Shown here piece after piece: positions 1 through 6,463 of a stretch of DNA of 11,474 bases (position 1 is the first letter of the stretch; each line of letters begins with the position of its first letter). The notes beneath the pieces are model-generated. The model saw only the letters and a list, made by a program, of their open reading frames with translations, was not told the origin of the DNA and made no database searches. The position numbers and the translations under genes are program-made. Source of the DNA: Leptolyngbya sp. SIO4C1. Its GTDB lineage: Bacteria; Cyanobacteriota; Cyanobacteriia; Phormidesmidales; Phormidesmidaceae. The stretch is from assembly GCA_010671975.1 (NCBI GenBank), contig JAAHIA010000122.1:1-11474 (forward strand). The letters run 5' to 3'.

Positions 1-67
1 TCAGCGGCTCGAGCAGAACTGGCTGAGCCTGGCTAAAGGCCTGCTCAAAGGCCCGACGAGCCGCTGA
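1..67. repeat. 45-bp inverted segment between 11-bp inverted repeats, inside an EF-G-like gene
   Basis: Bases 1-11 (TCAGCGGCTCG) are the exact reverse complement of bases 57-67 (CGAGCCGCTGA). As written, the frame of the downstream EF-G ORF meets a TAA at 34-36. If bases 12-56 are inverted, the frame is open from base 1 and reads S-A-A-R-R followed by AFEQAFSQAQPVLLEPLMQL. This is the expected EF-G junction into domain V, where a hydrophobic LLEP motif precedes the first strand. The segment is therefore gene sequence in the wrong orientation. It is either a real small inversion or a fold-back at a contig edge; the window begins exactly at the outer edge of the repeat, which favours a contig end. 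Confidence 0.85.
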
Positions 68-318
68 TGCAGCTTGAGATTGCTACCCCAGCCGACTTTG
101 TCGGTGTGATTCAAAGTAAGCTGCTAGCGCGCCGCGCGCTGCTGCTTGGCACAGAGGTTCGAGCCGAGGTGACGATTCTCACCGCTGAGGTGCCACTGGC
201 AGAAATGTTTGGCTATGCCACCGAGCTGCGATCGATCTCTCACGGATTGGCAACGTTTTCGATGATGCTGGCTGACTATCGAACTCTGCCAGCCAGCCTG
301 CTTGACCAGGTGCCCTGA
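67..318 (+). CDS. EF-G-like translation factor GTPase, C-terminal fragment (domain V)
   Basis: The fragment covers the last domain of an elongation factor G family protein. The stretch AEVPLAEMFGYATELRS is the hallmark of EF-G domain V, and the alternating strand and helix pattern around it fits. The opening (EPLMQLEIATPADFVG) matches the usual start of domain V, so the Met at base 67 is an internal residue and not a real start. There is no ribosome binding site before it. The protein is divergent: the ARRALLLGTE segment replaces the typical RRG-Q-I-G region. It therefore looks more like an accessory EF-G paralogue, which cyanobacteria carry, than the main translocase. Domains I-IV lie beyond the window or are cut off by the inverted segment at 1-67. 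Confidence 0.85.
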   Translation: MQLEIATPADFVGVIQSKLLARRALLLGTEVRAEVTILTAEVPLAEMFGYATELRSISHGLATFSMMLADYRTLPASLLDQVP

Positions 319-412
319 GCGTCTATTGGCCTTGTATCACAAAACATGGCGATTCGTTTTTGAGCGAGGCAAACCGCAGTACGCTTGAGGTAGGTTCACG
401 CGGAGGTGTGCC

Positions 413-955
413 ATGCTACCCGTTCAGCTAACGGTTGCCGACTTGATGACTGAAGAGGTGTTTACGATTCAGAGCACCGCCACGGTGGCGCAGGCGATAG
501 CGCTGATGCAGGCTCATAAGCTGCGATCGCTGATTGTCGAGCGCAACGACTTTCAAGACAGCTACGGCATCCTGACTGAGCGCGACGTGGTTTGCAAGGT
601 CACCGCTCCTGGGCTCGATCCGCATCTGATCAATGTCTTTGAAGTAATGCGCAAGCCCTGCATTCATTTCTATGCAACCATGACGCTGCGAGAAGCCGCC
701 CGCCGCTTTCAAGAGACCGGCATTCAAAGAGCGCCGGTGCTGCAAGCCGGCAACCTCATTGGCATTATCTCGATTACCGATCTGCTGATGAAGCAGCCAA
801 TCAACGAACCACCGCCGCAGGATACGCTCTCTCAGCGGATTCAAAAAGCCATCCGCCATGTGCGCGTCGTTAGCGATAGTCAAGACCAGCTAGCTCAAGA
901 ATGCCTGATTGCCTGGGAAGTAAAAGAAGCGCTAGAGACTGATCGGCAGCTTTAG
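413..955 (+). CDS. CBS-CP12 fusion protein
   Basis: This 180-residue protein carries a CBS domain pair and a short CP12-like tail. CBS1 spans about residues 8-68 and ends in GILTERDVV. CBS2 spans about 75-130 and ends in GIISITDLL. The tail at about 138-176 has the spacing of a CP12 N-terminal half, with Cys164 in QECLIAWE and AWEVKEAL at 167-174 corresponding to the CP12 AWD-VEEL core. In the family, CP12 proteins control Calvin-cycle enzymes and CBS pairs bind adenine nucleotides. CBS-CP12 fusions are a known cyanobacterial group linking adenylate or redox state to carbon metabolism. Only one Cys remains in the tail, so a classical CP12 disulfide is not expected there. GGAGG at 402-406 lies 6 nt before the ATG and fixes the start. 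Confidence 0.85.
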   Translation: MLPVQLTVADLMTEEVFTIQSTATVAQAIALMQAHKLRSLIVERNDFQDSYGILTERDVVCKVTAPGLDPHLINVFEVMRKPCIHFYATMTLREAARRFQETGIQRAPVLQAGNLIGIISITDLLMKQPINEPPPQDTLSQRIQKAIRHVRVVSDSQDQLAQECLIAWEVKEALETDRQL

Positions 956-960
956 TGAAA

Positions 961-1494
961 TCAAGCCGTGGTCTGTGTTGCTGATGCCGAGTCGTGGGCA
1001 TTTTGATGCGCTGCTGAGCGCACCACCCAAACTGAACAGGGCGCGTGATGCGTGACGTAGTTGCTGACGCTGCCTAGAAAAAGCTCTCGCAGCCCTGTAT
1101 GACCGCGACTGCCCAGCACCACCACGTCGGCGTCCCAAGTCGAGGCCTGTTCACAAATCGCCTGCTCTGGCAGCCCAGAAACCTGAATCCATTCCGCCGC
1201 AACGCCGCGCTCGGCTGCCACCCCACAGAGCTGTTGCAGCAGCACTCGACTATTCTGCGCATAGCTCTGCCACTGAGTATTGTAAGTATCCCAAACGGTT
1301 TGCTCTAGCACCAGCGGATAGTGATCAAAGGCCGTGTGAATTGGCATGTGAGGACTGTCTGGATCGTCGCCTGAAAGCACATGCAGCAGCCTCAAATTGG
1401 CCTGACTCGCTTGAGCAATTTCGAGTGCCTGCGCCAAGATCCAGTCCGCCATGGGTGAGTGATCGAGCGCTACCAAAATTCTGTTTATCAACAT
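961..1494 (-). CDS. Universal stress protein (UspA family, ATP-binding type)
   Basis: This is a 177-residue single-domain Usp. It opens with MLINRILVALDHS, the usual first strand with its nucleotide-contacting Asp11. It ends with GSRGHTGLRELFLGSVS at about 128-144, which fits the G-2x-G-9x-G(S/T) ATP-binding motif exactly, followed by the closing strand (CSVWVVR). A longer form from a TTG at 1563 adds 23 residues, but the family begins at the chosen ATG, so the short form is preferred; no strong ribosome binding site decides it. The region at about 48-72 is a long insertion of the kind seen in cyanobacterial Usps. The gene converges on the CBS-CP12 gene with 5 bp between stop codons, so the two mRNA 3' ends must overlap. 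Confidence 0.9.
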   Translation of the reverse strand: MLINRILVALDHSPMADWILAQALEIAQASQANLRLLHVLSGDDPDSPHMPIHTAFDHYPLVLEQTVWDTYNTQWQSYAQNSRVLLQQLCGVAAERGVAAEWIQVSGLPEQAICEQASTWDADVVVLGSRGHTGLRELFLGSVSNYVTHHAPCSVWVVRSAAHQNAHDSASATQTTA

Positions 1495-1799
1495 GGCAAA
1501 AACATAGTCTCTCAACAGGTGAGAAGCAGCTTGAGAAGTGGCGGCGTGAGCAGGAAGCAACAATATCTCACCGACCTTTTGTTTATAACCCTAAAGTCTG
1601 AGGAAGTTGTGAGGTTAGCCGCTCTTTTAAGTAAGGTTACTGTTGGGCGGGCGCGCTGCGGTCTGTGCGACAATTTAAGCAGTGAGATAGAAATTTTACT
1701 TAACAGTCTCCGTCGAAAGAGGCTGGTGGGTGACTAGGGGCCGTTTGCTACGCTTGACATAGGTGGACTGGGAGGAGACATATTTTAAGGAGATATTCT
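1495..1799. other. Intergenic region between divergent genes (Usp and pentapeptide-repeat)
   Basis: These 305 bases must hold the promoters of both flanking genes. On the - strand, TATAAA at 1587-1582 could be a -10 for the Usp gene, but no matching -35 is seen. A 20-nt element at 1592-1611 recurs upstream of the gene at 11065. On the + strand no convincing promoter was found; the TTGACA at 1754-1759 sits too close to the gene. AAGGAGA at 1787-1793 is the ribosome binding site of the gene starting at 1800. No credible small gene was seen. Confidence 0.6.
1592..1611 (-). promoter_or_regulatory. Upstream element shared with the region before 11065 (copy 1)
   Basis: On the - strand this reads CACAACTTCCTCAGACTTTA. 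The + strand at 11007-11025 reads CACAACTTCCTCAACTTTA, identical except for one extra G. Both copies lie upstream of a gene in the same relative orientation, about 100 nt before the Usp start and about 40 nt before the start at 11065. A common regulator site is possible. A single 13-mer match alone could be chance. Confidence 0.3.
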
Positions 1800-2303
1800 A
1801 TGAATTCAGCGAACGATCATGCCAGGTTGCTGACCACGTTTGCATCACTGCTGTTAGCCCCAGCAGCGGCGCTCAGCCTAGCAACTGCGCCTGCTCAGGC
1901 TGAAGACCCAGCTGATGTACAACAGCTGGAGCTGACGCAGAGCTGTTATGAGTGCGATCTGTCTGGAGCCAATCTGCGCGGTATGCATTTGATTGGGGCC
2001 GATCTGCGCGGGGCCGACCTAACCGGGGCCGATCTCAGCGAGACTAACTTAGAAGGCGCTGATTTGAGCTACGCCAATCTAACGGGGGCTAATCTGACCG
2101 GCGCTTTTCTGACCAATGCCAGCTTAAACTACGCGACTCTGGCTGACATTAATTTTTCAGAGGCGCATCTGTACTACGTCGATCTGACCGGTGCTACCAT
2201 CAGCAACGTCAACCTCGCTGAGGCCGAGATATTGGAGACGCCAATCAGCGTCGGCGGCACAGCCGATTCCTTGCCACCACAGATTGCACCGGACGTCGAC
2301 TAG
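1800..2303 (+). CDS. Exported pentapeptide-repeat protein
   Basis: This 167-residue protein has a signal peptide (hydrophobic stretch at about 10-30, likely cleavage after AQA at 32-34). A mature region opens with a CYEC pair (Cys49, Cys52). Repeats of the A(D/N)LxG type follow from about 53 to 145, including GADLRGADLTGADLS and ANLTGANLTG. Such repeats fold into a right-handed quadrilateral beta-helix. The Cys-x-x-Cys followed by DLSGANL is a common opening in cyanobacterial secreted or lumenal members, whose role is mostly unknown. The tail of about 20 residues is acidic and Pro-rich and lies outside the solenoid. The ribosome binding site AAGGAGA is 6 nt before the ATG. Location in periplasm or thylakoid lumen is inferred from the signal peptide. 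Confidence 0.88.
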   Translation: MNSANDHARLLTTFASLLLAPAAALSLATAPAQAEDPADVQQLELTQSCYECDLSGANLRGMHLIGADLRGADLTGADLSETNLEGADLSYANLTGANLTGAFLTNASLNYATLADINFSEAHLYYVDLTGATISNVNLAEAEILETPISVGGTADSLPPQIAPDVD

Positions 2304-2352
2304 TCGGCTTATTGCTTTAGCGCTGGGGTAGCTAAGCTTACCGCTGCGACTA
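2297..2352. terminator. Possible shared 3' end structure between convergent genes
   Basis: The two genes on either side converge here. CGACTAGTCG at 2297-2306 is a perfect 10-bp palindrome centred on the TAG stop of the pentapeptide-repeat gene. TAGTCG (2301-2306) also pairs with CGACTA (2347-2352), which covers the stop of the opposite gene. Inside lies a small hairpin, TTAGC (2317-2321) with GCTAA (2331-2335). There is no T-run, so a classical intrinsic terminator is not shown. Confidence 0.3.
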
Positions 2353-3153
2353 AGTTTGGCTAGCGGCGTAGGGCTGCAAATCTAGCGTGAAATGCTGCAT
2401 CGGCTGAGGCGGCTCTACTCGAGTGTCAAGTCCAGCCGATTTTAGCTGCGATCGCAGTTGCTCCACGCCACCGGAGCCAGTCAGCACTGAAGAGACAAGA
2501 CCTTTGTAAGTAATGTTGCCCCCTTCTGCTGTGGGCAAAATCAGCTGCGGCTTGACCAGCTTTGCCAGCTCAAAGGCGCCTTCGCCGCCGCGAATCAGAG
2601 GTCCTATCCCGGGCAGTCCTAAGCTAACGATTGGCGTAATCACCACGTCTACCGGGCCAAGCGTTTCTAAATCTTTGGGTGGGTAGCCGTGTGGCTCGTA
2701 GTAGACTTTTAGGCCCGTTTCACAGACGGTGAACAGGTAGCCATTCTCAGTGAGAAACGGACCGATAGGGGCTCCGGGCAGCGCCTGAATCTGTAAAACA
2801 TCGGCAAATCGAAAGGCCGGCTCACCTGGCGATAGCGCAGTCACGGATTCAAAGCCGAGGGCCTGGGCTACCTTTGCTCCATTGGCTGAGGCCACTACCG
2901 GAATAGTTTTATCCAACGCCTTTAGCGTTTCAGGATGGGCGTGATCTTCTAAGCCCTGGGACAGCAGCAGCAGGTCAATCTGGTCAGGAATGGGTACCGG
3001 CGCCGGTCGAACGCCGCGCAGCAGCCAAGCAGTACCGCTAAAAACCAGATCGCCAATCAGCCAGGGATCGACCAAAATGCGCCGACCGCCAATATCGATT
3101 TGCCAAGCGTTGACATCAAACCAGGTTAGCTCCATTGTTGCCTGTGAGGTCAT
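2350..3153 (-). CDS. MBL-fold protein with degenerate metal-binding motif
   Basis: This 267-residue protein has the layout of a UlaG-like metallo-beta-lactamase fold: MELTWFDVNAWQIDIGG...ILVDPWL at the N-terminus, then LLLLSQGLEDHAHPETL at about 61-77. In active members the latter holds H-x-H-x-D-H; here the first two His are Gln66 and Leu68, and only Asp70-His71 remain, with His73 just after. Later strands include VDVVITPI and LILPTAEGGNI. Similar SQGL-DDHAHP versions occur in cyanobacterial and plant relatives (recalled, not searched), so the change may be ancestral rather than recent damage. Hydrolase activity is doubtful and the substrate is unknown. AGGAA lies 7 nt before the ATG; a second ATG six codons on (3135) is also possible. 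Confidence 0.82.
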   Translation of the reverse strand: MTSQATMELTWFDVNAWQIDIGGRRILVDPWLIGDLVFSGTAWLLRGVRPAPVPIPDQIDLLLLSQGLEDHAHPETLKALDKTIPVVASANGAKVAQALGFESVTALSPGEPAFRFADVLQIQALPGAPIGPFLTENGYLFTVCETGLKVYYEPHGYPPKDLETLGPVDVVITPIVSLGLPGIGPLIRGGEGAFELAKLVKPQLILPTAEGGNITYKGLVSSVLTGSGGVEQLRSQLKSAGLDTRVEPPQPMQHFTLDLQPYAASQT

Positions 3154-3240
3154 TCTTAAATTCCTACTAAGTCTATTAGCGGCCTTAAAATTATCTGATC
3201 GAAACTTAATCGGCTGTGCCGGCGCTGACCTTGAAGACAG

Positions 3241-3279
3241 CCTTAAAGTCCAGCCTTAAAGTCCAGCTTTAAACTTCGG
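3241..3279. repeat. Tandem 13-bp repeat, two perfect copies and a partial third
   Basis: CCTTAAAGTCCAG occurs at 3241-3253 and again, directly joined, at 3254-3266. A third, diverged unit CTTTAAACTTCGG follows at 3267-3279 and contains an ACTTCGG core like the one repeated at 6247-6460. It may be a regulator-binding site for one of the divergent genes or a replication-slippage product. Confidence 0.8.
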
Positions 3280-3497
3280 CCAAAGTCTAGTGTGACAGCC
3301 GCTGGCTCAATCAGCATGGCTCTATAGATAGAAGGCGGAATAGAAGACGGTGAGCTCGTTTCCACAGCTGTTGGGCAGCGGCAAACCCAAGTTTTAAGCA
3401 GCGATTGACCGGCTGCGAAAGCTTAAGTTTTACTTATGACTCTTCTGAATAGGTACCGATCTTCGTAACTTATTACGTGATTTTGTTTTGATCCCCA

Positions 3498-3503
3498 TAT
3501 AAT
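3498..3503 (+). promoter_or_regulatory. Candidate -10 box (TATAAT) for the M23 peptidase gene
   Basis: A consensus TATAAT lies 63 nt before the peptidase ATG in an AT-rich stretch. It would give a leader of about 55-58 nt. The hexamer 17 bp upstream (ACGTGA) is a poor -35, which is common in cyanobacterial promoters. Confidence 0.4.
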
Positions 3504-3566
3504 TTTCAAGGTCGCAAATCTTAAGAAACAATAAGTTCACTGTCTTCCAAGACCCACACCACTTTA

Positions 3567-4493
3567 ATGACCATGCGTCAGCAACTACTTCAGAAATACA
3601 CTGTGCTCGTTGCCCGCACCGGCCGTACCCCCATCACACTTTCCTTCACTCCTATCAGCGGGCTGGTTATTTTGCTCGTGCTGCTTGGGGTGCCGCTAGG
3701 CTGGTTGGGAACTGTTATGTTTTCGCTACTTCAAAATAACGTCGAGCTCAGTCAAGAAAACCGTCAGCTCAGCGAGAAGGCCCACAAAGTTATCAGCGAG
3801 CTCGATACGATTGATTCAGAAATTGAAATTCTGCGTGAGCGGGCCGGACTTTCCGAGACCGACTTTACCGGCTCGCAGCCTGATGCCGAGCTTTCGCGTC
3901 GCCTGCCGCCGCGCGGCGGTGCCTTAGAGGCCGGCGATGCGCTCTCTCTCTACAGCCTAGCTGAGCAGCGGATGCCCCAGCTGAGCTCGCTGCTTGACGG
4001 TCGAGTCAAGCCGGCGCTAGAAGAAACGCTGGCCGCTGAGGAAGCGGAAGCAGCGGCCTATCCGGATGGCAAACCGCTCAATATTCCGCTAGAGGTCTCC
4101 TCTAGCTTTGGTCTGCGTCCCAATCCTTTTGGCGGACGCAGCTATGAAATCCACTCTGGCATTGATTTCAAAGGCCCCTATGGCACGCCGATTGTGGCTG
4201 CTGCCAAAGGTCGGGTAAAGCAGGCCGGCTATAACGGCGGCTATGGCAACAGCGTCACCCTTGATCACGGCTACGGCTATGAAACGCTCTATGCCCACAT
4301 GAGCGATGTGACCGTGGCGGTCGGAGACACCCTCAAGCGCGGCGACGTGGTGGGTCATCTGGGCAGCACCGGCCGCTCGTCTGGGCCGCATCTGCACTAC
4401 GGCATTTATCGCCAGGGTGAGGCGGTAGATCCCATTGCTTACTTAGATCTGGAATACGTGATGACGCTGAGCGACTACTGGCGGCTGCGGTAG
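3567..4493 (+). CDS. Membrane-anchored M23 (LytM-type) peptidoglycan metallopeptidase
   Basis: This 308-residue protein has a short basic cytoplasmic start, one membrane helix at about 30-54, a coiled coil at about 55-95 (NNVELSQENRQLSEKAHKV and onward), a variable linker, and a C-terminal M23 domain from about 173. The zinc ligands are visible: His196-x3-Asp200 in HSGIDF and His277 in HLHY (275-278), with YGNSVTLDHG and LYAHMS between. The catalytic set is complete, so it is probably an active endopeptidase or a NlpD/EnvC-like regulator acting on periplasmic cell wall. No clear ribosome binding site precedes either possible ATG (3567 or 3573). aroC follows after 94 bp on the same strand, with a weak hairpin between. 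Confidence 0.9.
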   Translation: MTMRQQLLQKYTVLVARTGRTPITLSFTPISGLVILLVLLGVPLGWLGTVMFSLLQNNVELSQENRQLSEKAHKVISELDTIDSEIEILRERAGLSETDFTGSQPDAELSRRLPPRGGALEAGDALSLYSLAEQRMPQLSSLLDGRVKPALEETLAAEEAEAAAYPDGKPLNIPLEVSSSFGLRPNPFGGRSYEIHSGIDFKGPYGTPIVAAAKGRVKQAGYNGGYGNSVTLDHGYGYETLYAHMSDVTVAVGDTLKRGDVVGHLGSTGRSSGPHLHYGIYRQGEAVDPIAYLDLEYVMTLSDYWRLR

Positions 4494-4495
4494 CC

Positions 4496-4515
4496 TGCTG
4501 CTAGGGGCAGTAGCA
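4496..4515 (+). terminator. Weak hairpin after the peptidase gene
   Basis: TGCTGCT (4496-4502) can pair with AGTAGCA (4509-4515) through one G-U pair and a 6-nt loop, right after the stop codon. No T-run follows, so termination is uncertain and read-through into aroC is possible. Confidence 0.3.
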
Positions 4516-4587
4516 AATCCCACCTCGGCAAGCGCGGCTGATAGGCTACGATTGAAGATCGCAAACAGCTTAGATCAATCGAGACGT

Positions 4588-5676
4588 ATGGGTAATACTT
4601 TCGGCCATCTATTTCGCGTTACTACTTTTGGCGAATCGCATGGCGGCGGCGTGGGCGTCGTGATTGACGGCTGCCCCCCTCGATTAGCCCTGTCTGCAGA
4701 CGATATTCAGCACGACTTAGATCGGCGGCGGCCAGGGCAGAGCAAAATCACAACGCCGCGTAAGGAGACCGACACCTGCGAAATTATCTCTGGCGTTTTT
4801 GAAGGGAAAACGCTGGGCACGCCCATCTCGATTTTGGTGCGCAATAAGGATACGCGATCGCAAGACTACAGCGAGATGTCGGTCAAATATCGCCCGTCTC
4901 ATGCCGACGCTACCTACGATGCCAAATACGGCATTCGCAACTGGCAGGGTGGTGGTCGCTCCTCGGCGCGTGAGACGGTGGGTCGCGTGGCAGCAGGCGC
5001 GATCGCTAAAAAAATTCTGCAGCAGGTGGCAGGCACCGAGGTGATTGGCTATGTCAAGCGCATTCAAGAGATTGAAGCGCCGGTTGACCCAGATAGCGTC
5101 ACCCTAGCGCAGGTCGAAAGCAACATTGTGCGCTGCCCTAATCCGGACTTCGCGGATGAGATGATTGCTCGAATTGAGCAGATTCGCAAGGCCGGCGACT
5201 CAATTGGTGGCGTGGTGGAATGCGTGGCGCGGCAGGTGCCTAAAGGGCTAGGTGTGCCGGTATTTGACAAGCTTGAGGCCGATTTAGCTAAGGGGGCGCT
5301 GTCGCTGCCTGCCAGCAAAGGGTTCGAGATTGGCTCTGGCTTTGCCGGTACCTACCTCACCGGCAGCCAGCACAATGACGAGTTTTATACCGACGAGCAG
5401 GGCGAGATTCGCACCCGCACCAATCGCTCTGGCGGCGTGCAGGGCGGCATCTCCAACGGTGAGACCATCCTAATTCGCGTGGCCTTTAAGCCAACAGCGA
5501 CGATCCTCAAATCACAAAAGACGGTAGACCACCAGGGGCAGGCAACCATGCTCAGCGGCAAAGGCCGACATGACCCCTGCGTGCTGCCGCGAGCAGTGCC
5601 AATGGTAGAAGCGATGACGGCGCTAGTGCTCTGCGATCACCTGCTGCGCCATCACGGTCAGTGCGAGCTGCTGTAG
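4588..5676 (+). CDS. aroC: Chorismate synthase
   Basis: This enzyme converts 5-enolpyruvylshikimate-3-phosphate to chorismate with reduced FMN, the last step of the shikimate pathway. The 362-residue protein has the normal length and all three family signatures: GESHGGGVGVVIDGCPP near residues 15-31, GGGRSSARETVGRVAAGAI at about 121-139, and RSGGVQGGISNGE in the C-terminal half, followed by GRHDPCVLPRAVPM. The start is taken at the ATG of MGNTFGHLFRV because the family begins there. An upstream in-frame TTG at 4552 would add 12 residues of unlike sequence. The ribosome binding site is weak (GAGA). Its last 16 nt are shared with the next frame. Confidence 0.97.
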   Translation: MGNTFGHLFRVTTFGESHGGGVGVVIDGCPPRLALSADDIQHDLDRRRPGQSKITTPRKETDTCEIISGVFEGKTLGTPISILVRNKDTRSQDYSEMSVKYRPSHADATYDAKYGIRNWQGGGRSSARETVGRVAAGAIAKKILQQVAGTEVIGYVKRIQEIEAPVDPDSVTLAQVESNIVRCPNPDFADEMIARIEQIRKAGDSIGGVVECVARQVPKGLGVPVFDKLEADLAKGALSLPASKGFEIGSGFAGTYLTGSQHNDEFYTDEQGEIRTRTNRSGGVQGGISNGETILIRVAFKPTATILKSQKTVDHQGQATMLSGKGRHDPCVLPRAVPMVEAMTALVLCDHLLRHHGQCELL

Positions 5677-6212
5677 CCTCATTCGGGCGCTGGTCGCTGC
5701 TGGCGTTTGCCCCGGCCGCTGTCGGGCTGCTCTATCGCACTGTGACAGTGCCGTCGCCGCTGTGGCTGGCGCTGTTTTTGCTCTGTCTAGAGCAGGGGCG
5801 CATGGCCGCTGTAGACCTCTCTCAGATTGCGACCCTCAGGGCGCAGACTGCCGATCCGCGTCTGGGCCCCTTTGAGCGCGTTACGCGCCTCACCGTCGGG
5901 TTTGAGCTGATTGGTTTCTATGCGGCGCTCTGGCGGCCGGGCAGCGGGGCGGTGCTGGTGCTGCTCAGCCTGATCTTTTTTAACAGCGCTGCCACCGTTC
6001 AGCTACAGCCTGCGATCGCGCCCTATTCACTGGGCCAGCGGCTGCCTGTGCTGCTAGCAGACGGAGTTGGGCTGCTGCTGGTGTGTCTTTGGCAGCAGCA
6101 GATCGCCCCGCTGTGGACCAGCAGCAGGCTGCTGGGGGCCATCACGCTCTACGGTCTAATCAAATACATCAGCCCGTCTAATCAAGCACATCCGCAAACA
6201 GACGACTCCTGA
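5661..6212 (+). CDS. Conserved-looking integral membrane protein, function unknown
   Basis: I do not recognise this 183-residue protein. It has about five hydrophobic segments at roughly 11-27, 33-46, 77-91, 96-113 and 128-144, with a weaker one at 157-170, and a charged loop at 50-76. The GTG at 5661 lies inside aroC (16-nt overlap, different frame). No ATG occurs before codon 48 (in EQGRMAAV), and starting there would cut off the first two segments. Overlap and orientation suggest co-transcription and translational coupling with aroC. There is no visible catalytic motif. The high Leu content and GC-rich codons match the neighbours. A role in aromatic metabolism cannot be inferred from position alone. 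Confidence 0.65.
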   Translation: MRAAVASFGRWSLLAFAPAAVGLLYRTVTVPSPLWLALFLLCLEQGRMAAVDLSQIATLRAQTADPRLGPFERVTRLTVGFELIGFYAALWRPGSGAVLVLLSLIFFNSAATVQLQPAIAPYSLGQRLPVLLADGVGLLLVCLWQQQIAPLWTSSRLLGAITLYGLIKYISPSNQAHPQTDDS

Positions 6213-6246
6213 GCAGCGGCAAGTTTGCAGCTCAGTATTAGTATGC

Positions 6247-6460
6247 AACTTCGGGAACTTTCTAAGCGGCTCGAATTTTGCAACTAAATTTAGGCTGCTT
6301 GCTCAATAATTTATTCTCTCGGCAAACTATATGTAGATTTATCCCCGAAGTAAATTCAGCTTCAGACTTTGGGAGAATACTGTAGATTAGAGATATTAAT
6401 AACTTCGGGAGAGATTCAAACTTCGGGACATTTCATCCAAATGTCGCCGTTCGGGAACTT
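6247..6460 (+). promoter_or_regulatory. Cluster of six ACTTCGGGA-like motifs upstream of the NB-ARC gene
   Basis: Copies: AACTTCGGGAAC (6247-6258), an inverted ACTTCGGGGA (6351-6342 on the - strand), ACTTTGGGAGA (6366-6376, one mismatch), AACTTCGGGAGA (6401-6412), AACTTCGGGACA (6419-6430) and GTTCGGGAACTT (6449-6460). The last ends 3 nt before the ATG, and its GGGA lies where a ribosome binding site would be. The surroundings are AT-rich, in contrast with the GC-rich genes. The array looks like an iterated operator or a short dispersed repeat. No further gene is seen in 6213-6463. Confidence 0.65.
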
Positions 6461-6463
6461 GAT

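Larger units (their letters stand above)
3154..3566. other. 413-bp intergenic region with tandem repeat and promoter
   Basis: This region separates divergent genes and should hold both promoters. It contains the tandem repeat at 3241-3279 and a TATAAT at 3498-3503 for the downstream peptidase. It turns AT-rich from about 3410. No small ORF with a ribosome binding site was seen. Confidence 0.6.

Noticed and set aside
2..67. Upstream gene tail in frame 2 ending at TGA 65-67, apparently coupled (TGATG) to the ORF at 67
   Set aside because: The same bases in reverse orientation encode the conserved EF-G segment, and the Met at 67 is internal to EF-G, so the frame-2 tail is a by-product of the inversion.
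1459..1737. Open frame on the + strand upstream of the pentapeptide-repeat gene
   Set aside because: It overlaps the Usp gene on the opposite strand, has no ribosome binding site, and its translation shows no domain.
1754..1784. TTGACA and CATATT as a sigma-70-type promoter of the pentapeptide-repeat gene
   Set aside because: The spacer is 19 bp, and transcription would start inside the ribosome binding site at 1787-1793.
4552..4587. Longer N-terminus of chorismate synthase from a TTG
   Set aside because: The family starts at MGNTFGHLFRV; the extra 12 residues do not resemble it.
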